This document shows positions 16,182 through 19,092 of a DNA stretch of 19,092 bases, one piece after another. This DNA comes from an uncultured Pseudomonadota bacterium. Its GTDB lineage: Bacteria; Pseudomonadota; Gammaproteobacteria; Burkholderiales; Usitatibacteraceae. Position numbers and translations under genes: made by a program. The DNA lies in assembly GCA_946885905.1 (NCBI GenBank), contig CAMPHL010000006.1, positions 1 to 19,092 on the forward strand, in the 5' to 3' direction. Within the stretch, counting starts at the first letter, position 1. Every line of letters begins with the position of its first letter. The notes beneath the pieces are model-generated. The model saw only the letters and a program-made list of their open reading frames with translations. It was not told the DNA's origin and ran no database searches.

Positions 16182-18623
16182 ATGGCACCTGCCACTGCCG
16201 GATCGGACCGGTTTTCCCGCGCCGTCCCGGGCGACGCCCAGATCGAATCGCTGCGCCTGCCGCCGCATTCGGTGGAGGCGGAACAGGCCGTGCTTGGCGG
16301 GCTCCTTCTTTCCAATCCGGCGTGGGACCGCATCGGCGACCTCATCCGGGATTCGGATTTCTACCGCGCCGACCATCGCGTCCTCTGGCGCACGATCACC
16401 AGGCTGATCGAGGACAACAAGCCGGCTGACGTGCTCACCGTCGCCGAGGCGCTCAAGGTCTCGGGTGAAATCACCGATGTCGGCGGCATCGCGTACCTGG
16501 ACCAGCTCGCCTCGGGCACGCCCTCGGCGGCGAACATCCGGCGCTATGCGGAGATCGTTCGCGAGCGCGCAATCATGCGCAAGCTCGCCGAAGTGGGCAC
16601 GAATATCGCAGACTCGGCCTATTCGCCCCTGGGTCGCGACGCGCGGCAACTGCTGGACGAAGCCGAAACAAGGATCCTGGAGATCGGCGAATCGGGCGGG
16701 CGCTCCTCCGAGAGCTTCGCCAAGATGTCGCAGGTCCTGGCCGAGGTGATGTCGCGCCTCGACGAGCTGCATCGCAATCCCGCGTCCGTCACGGGCAAGG
16801 CCACGGGTTTCGTCGACCTGGACGAGATGACGACGGGGTTGCAGGACGGGGATCTCATCATCGTGGCCGGGCGGCCCGCCATGGGCAAGGCGACCCCGGT
16901 GGATTCCCTCGTCAAGACGTCCACGGGTTGGGCGCAGATGGGGGCGCTCAAGGTCGGCGACGCGTTGGCTTCAATCGATGGCGCACACTCGGTCGTGACC
17001 GGCGTCTATCCTCAAGGCGAACGCCAGGTCTACCGGCTGACGTTCTCGGATGGCCGCCAAGTGGAGGCCTGCAAGGAGCACCTCTGGCGCATCCACCACG
17101 GCGGCTGGGATGAACCGCGCGTCGCCTCGACCGGGAAGCTGATGGAGATGCTGGCCCGCAAGCGCTATCAGCATCGCTTGTGGATCGACCAGGTTACCGG
17201 GGAATTCGGACACAGCGACCCGCTGCCGGTCGATCCCTGGGTGCTTGGAGCGTTGCTCGCTGACGGGGGTCTTGGCCACACGTCGCCGAAGTTCAGCACG
17301 ACCGACCGCGAAATGGCCGAACAGATGTCGGCTGTGCCCGAGGCGAACGGGGATGGCGTGCAAATGCGTCACGCGGACCGCCACGAGGTTATCGGCCGCC
17401 ATCCGGCGGTGCGAAGCGATCCGAACGCGCTCATCCACGAATTGCGCAAGGCGGGCGTCTGGGGCCTCGATAGCCAGGACAAGTACATCCCCTATGCCTA
17501 CCTGACCGCCAATCGTGCGGCGCGGCTCGCCTTGCTCCAGGGCTTCCTGGATACCGAGGGCTGGGTGGAGAAGGTGCGCGCCGTTCGCTATTGCACGACG
17601 AGCAAGCGCCTGGCGAAGGACGTCCAGGAGCTGGTGCGTTCCCTGGGAGGCTGGTGCTCGCTCGCCACCAGGGCGACGAAGTTTTCCTGCAAGGGCGAAA
17701 AGCGCGAAGGCCGCCCCGCGTTCGTGCTGGACATCCACCACCCCGAGCCTCGCTCCCTGTTCCGGCTTGCGCACAAGCGTGAGCGCCTCCCCGAGCGCTA
17801 TCGGCACGTCCCGAAACCGGTCCTCGTTTCGATCGAGCCAACCCGGGTGACCCAGACCCGATGCATCGCGGTCTCGCACGCGTCGCGGCTTTTCGTCACG
17901 AACGATTATGTCGTCACGCACAACACCTCCTTCGCCCTCAACATCGCCGAGCACGTAGGCCTCGAGCTCAAGCTTCCCGTCCTCGTGTTCTCGATGGAGA
18001 TGGGGGGCACGCAGCTGGCGACGCGCCTGCTCGGCTCCGTCGGGAAAGTGGACGCGCAAGCGCTTCGCACCGGGCGCCTTTCGCCCACGGACTGGGACCG
18101 CCTCGGGCATGCGCTCGGAAAGCTGAACGAGGCGCCGATCCTGATCGACGAATCGCCGGGCCTCAACCCGCTCGAGCTGCGTGCCCGCGCGCGCCGCAAG
18201 TGGCGCGAGTACGGCGGGCTCGGGCTGATCGTGGTCGACTACATACAACTCATGCAGGCCACCGACGCCGGCCAGGAAAACCGCGCCACGGAGCTGTCCG
18301 AGATCTCGCGCGGCATGAAGTCCATGGCCAAGGAGCTCAAGTGCCCCGTCATCGCGCTCTCGCAGCTCAACCGCTCGCTCGAGCAGCGGCCGAACAAGCG
18401 GCCGGTGATGTCGGACCTTCGTGAAAGTGGCGCGTTGGAGCAGGATGCGGACATGATCTTCTTCATCTACCGCGACGAGGTCTACAACGAGGATTCGCCC
18501 GACAAGGGCATCGCGGAGATCATCATCGGCAAGCAGCGCAACGGCCCCATCGGCACGGTGAAGCTCACGTTCCTCGGCAAGCACACGCGCTTCGAGAATT
18601 ACTCGGGGGCTCCGGGATACTAG
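16182..18623 (+). CDS. dnaB: Replicative DNA helicase DnaB with an intein
   Basis: This 813-residue precursor encodes the hexameric helicase that unwinds DNA at the replication fork. The N-terminal domain (about 25-125) has LPPHSVEAEQAVLGGLL, followed by the linker and the RecA-like ATPase domain. Walker A is GRPAMGK ending at residue 236, and its Thr (582) comes only after a 345-residue intein. After it follow FSMEMGGTQLATRLL, Walker B LIVVDYIQLM, ALSQLNRSLEQRPNKRPVMS, RESGALEQDAD and the KQRNGPIGTV arginine-finger region. Without the intein the protein is 468 residues, normal for DnaB. The start at 16182 has AGGAGA at 16165-16170. DnaB function depends on splicing, because the unspliced form has a broken nucleotide-binding loop. 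alr follows, as in many proteobacteria. Confidence 0.97.
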   Translation: MAPATAGSDRFSRAVPGDAQIESLRLPPHSVEAEQAVLGGLLLSNPAWDRIGDLIRDSDFYRADHRVLWRTITRLIEDNKPADVLTVAEALKVSGEITDVGGIAYLDQLASGTPSAANIRRYAEIVRERAIMRKLAEVGTNIADSAYSPLGRDARQLLDEAETRILEIGESGGRSSESFAKMSQVLAEVMSRLDELHRNPASVTGKATGFVDLDEMTTGLQDGDLIIVAGRPAMGKATPVDSLVKTSTGWAQMGALKVGDALASIDGAHSVVTGVYPQGERQVYRLTFSDGRQVEACKEHLWRIHHGGWDEPRVASTGKLMEMLARKRYQHRLWIDQVTGEFGHSDPLPVDPWVLGALLADGGLGHTSPKFSTTDREMAEQMSAVPEANGDGVQMRHADRHEVIGRHPAVRSDPNALIHELRKAGVWGLDSQDKYIPYAYLTANRAARLALLQGFLDTEGWVEKVRAVRYCTTSKRLAKDVQELVRSLGGWCSLATRATKFSCKGEKREGRPAFVLDIHHPEPRSLFRLAHKRERLPERYRHVPKPVLVSIEPTRVTQTRCIAVSHASRLFVTNDYVVTHNTSFALNIAEHVGLELKLPVLVFSMEMGGTQLATRLLGSVGKVDAQALRTGRLSPTDWDRLGHALGKLNEAPILIDESPGLNPLELRARARRKWREYGGLGLIVVDYIQLMQATDAGQENRATELSEISRGMKSMAKELKCPVIALSQLNRSLEQRPNKRPVMSDLRESGALEQDADMIFFIYRDEVYNEDSPDKGIAEIIIGKQRNGPIGTVKLTFLGKHTRFENYSGAPGY
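16890..17924 (+). mobile_element. Class 3-type intein with LAGLIDADG endonuclease, in DnaB Walker A
   Basis: The 345-residue insert (precursor residues 237-581) starts ATPVDSLVKTSTGW and ends VVTHN, followed by +1 Thr582. The first residue is Ala, so the usual Cys1/Ser1 pathway is impossible. The class 3 set is present: Trp302 two residues after His300 in block B (EHLW), Cys561 in block F (TRCIAV), and Thr579 directly before His580-Asn581 in block G. In class 3 inteins the block F Cys is the first nucleophile. Unusually, the block B Thr position is Cys297. The middle part has two dodecapeptide motifs, VLGALLADGGLG with Asp361 and LLQGFLDTEGWV with Glu459, so it carries a LAGLIDADG homing endonuclease with both acidic residues. 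Junctions are firm because the flanking DnaB motif is exact. Confidence 0.93.
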
Positions 18624-18630
18624 AATTCGG

Positions 18631-18648
18631 CCCCGGCCTTCGCCGGGG
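18631..18648. repeat. Stem-loop between dnaB and alr
   Basis: CCCCGGC (18631-18637) and GCCGGGG (18642-18648) form a stem with a CTTC loop, 8 bp after the dnaB stop. No T-run follows, so it is a weak terminator at best. The form, with GTGACG after it, resembles REP-like palindromes spread through many GC-rich proteobacterial genomes; copy number cannot be judged from this window. Confidence 0.5.
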
Positions 18649-18672
18649 TGACGAGCTTTCCGGCGACGAAGA

Positions 18673-19092
18673 ATGCCCCGACCCATCCAGGCAACCATCT
18701 CCGCTTGCGCGCTGCGCCAAAACTATCGAGCCGCGAAGCTTGCCGCGCCCCACTCGAGGGTGATGGCGGTGGTCAAGGCGAACGCCTACGGGCACGGGCT
18801 CGAGCGCGTGGCCGACGCCCTTAACGACGCGGACGGGTTCGCGATCGTCGAAGTCGACTGGGCCCTGGGGCTGAAGGAGAAGTACCCCGGGAAGCCCGTG
18901 CTGCTGCTCGAGGGATTCTTCGACGCCGGGGACCTGCGCCTGGCATCCTCCGCGGGCCTCGCGTGCGCCGTCCACGACGACGAGCAGCTGCGCATGCTCG
19001 AGCTGGAAAGGCCCGATCAGGCGCTCGATGTCTACCTCAAGATCAATACCGGCATGAACCGGCTCGGATTCGCGCCCTCGGCCGCGAGGGCT
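18673..19092 (+). CDS. alr: Alanine racemase (3' end beyond the window)
   Basis: The first 140 codons of a PLP-dependent fold-III racemase that converts L- to D-alanine for peptidoglycan. The PLP lysine is Lys35 in VVKANAYGHG, the hallmark motif. Later conserved parts are GFAIVEVDWALGLKEK, which is the usual GFAVA-E-A position, PVLLLEGFF, and LKINTGMNRLGF just before the edge. The N-terminus RPIQATISACALRQNY fits the family. The start ATG lies 49 bp after the dnaB stop; the ribosome-binding site is poor. Translation continues past the right edge, so the second catalytic Tyr and C-terminal domain are not seen. Confidence 0.95.
   Translation, partial: MPRPIQATISACALRQNYRAAKLAAPHSRVMAVVKANAYGHGLERVADALNDADGFAIVEVDWALGLKEKYPGKPVLLLEGFFDAGDLRLASSAGLACAVHDDEQLRMLELERPDQALDVYLKINTGMNRLGFAPSAARA

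Noticed and set aside
16890..16892. Ala at the intein start as a sign of a dead intein
   Set aside because: Class 3 inteins do not need Cys/Ser at position 1; the alternative nucleophile Cys561 with Trp302 and Thr579 is in place.
16881..17930. dnaB as a pseudogene with its ATP-binding loop destroyed by an insertion
   Set aside because: The frame is open through the insert, the junctions are exact, and all intein splice blocks are present, so protein splicing explains it better.
16971..18698. 575-codon minus-strand frame opposite dnaB
   Set aside because: It crosses extein, intein and the dnaB-alr gap without any domain; shadow of the plus strand.

Overview
This is a GC-rich window with dense, operon-style gene packing. 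Gene content and order suggest a betaproteobacterium: hflC - DUF2065 - hisZ - purA - rnr - rlmB, then rpsF - rpsR - rplI, then dnaB - alr. HisZ between the DUF2065 gene and purA is typical of that class. I cannot name a genus from the sequence alone.

Left part (1-7060), housekeeping. It holds the 3' end of hflC (membrane protease regulator), a small two-helix membrane protein, hisZ and purA, with short gaps or overlaps that indicate one operon. A coiled-coil gene of unknown function and a tRNA-Leu(CAG) lie on the opposite strand. They are followed by rnr and rlmB, which overlap by ATGA. The tRNA promoter appears to reach into the first codons of rnr.

Middle part (7061-12840), accessory. It holds a HigA-type antitoxin gene broken by one extra base, a perfect 28-bp palindrome over its end, and a secreted two-domain M16 peptidase. 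Next come an internal fragment of galE on the minus strand and two sugar-nucleotide genes, both acting on UDP-glucuronate. One should make UDP-xylose and the other UDP-galacturonate, so this is a branch point for surface polysaccharide precursors. The galE remnant suggests that this pair arrived by, or was left by, a rearrangement.

Right part (12840-19092), translation and replication. It starts with a small unknown gene, then the rpsF-rpsR-rplI operon with a perfect -10 box. priB, often found between rpsF and rpsR, is absent. A strong bidirectional terminator follows. A minus-strand Ser/Thr protein kinase fused to a cyclic-nucleotide-binding domain separates rplI from dnaB. alr runs off the right edge.

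The most notable object is in dnaB: a 345-residue intein splits the Walker A motif between Lys236 and Thr582. It starts with Ala, not Cys or Ser, and carries the Trp/Cys/Thr set that defines class 3 inteins. It also holds a LAGLIDADG homing endonuclease with both acidic residues in place. Splicing would restore a normal 468-residue replicative helicase.
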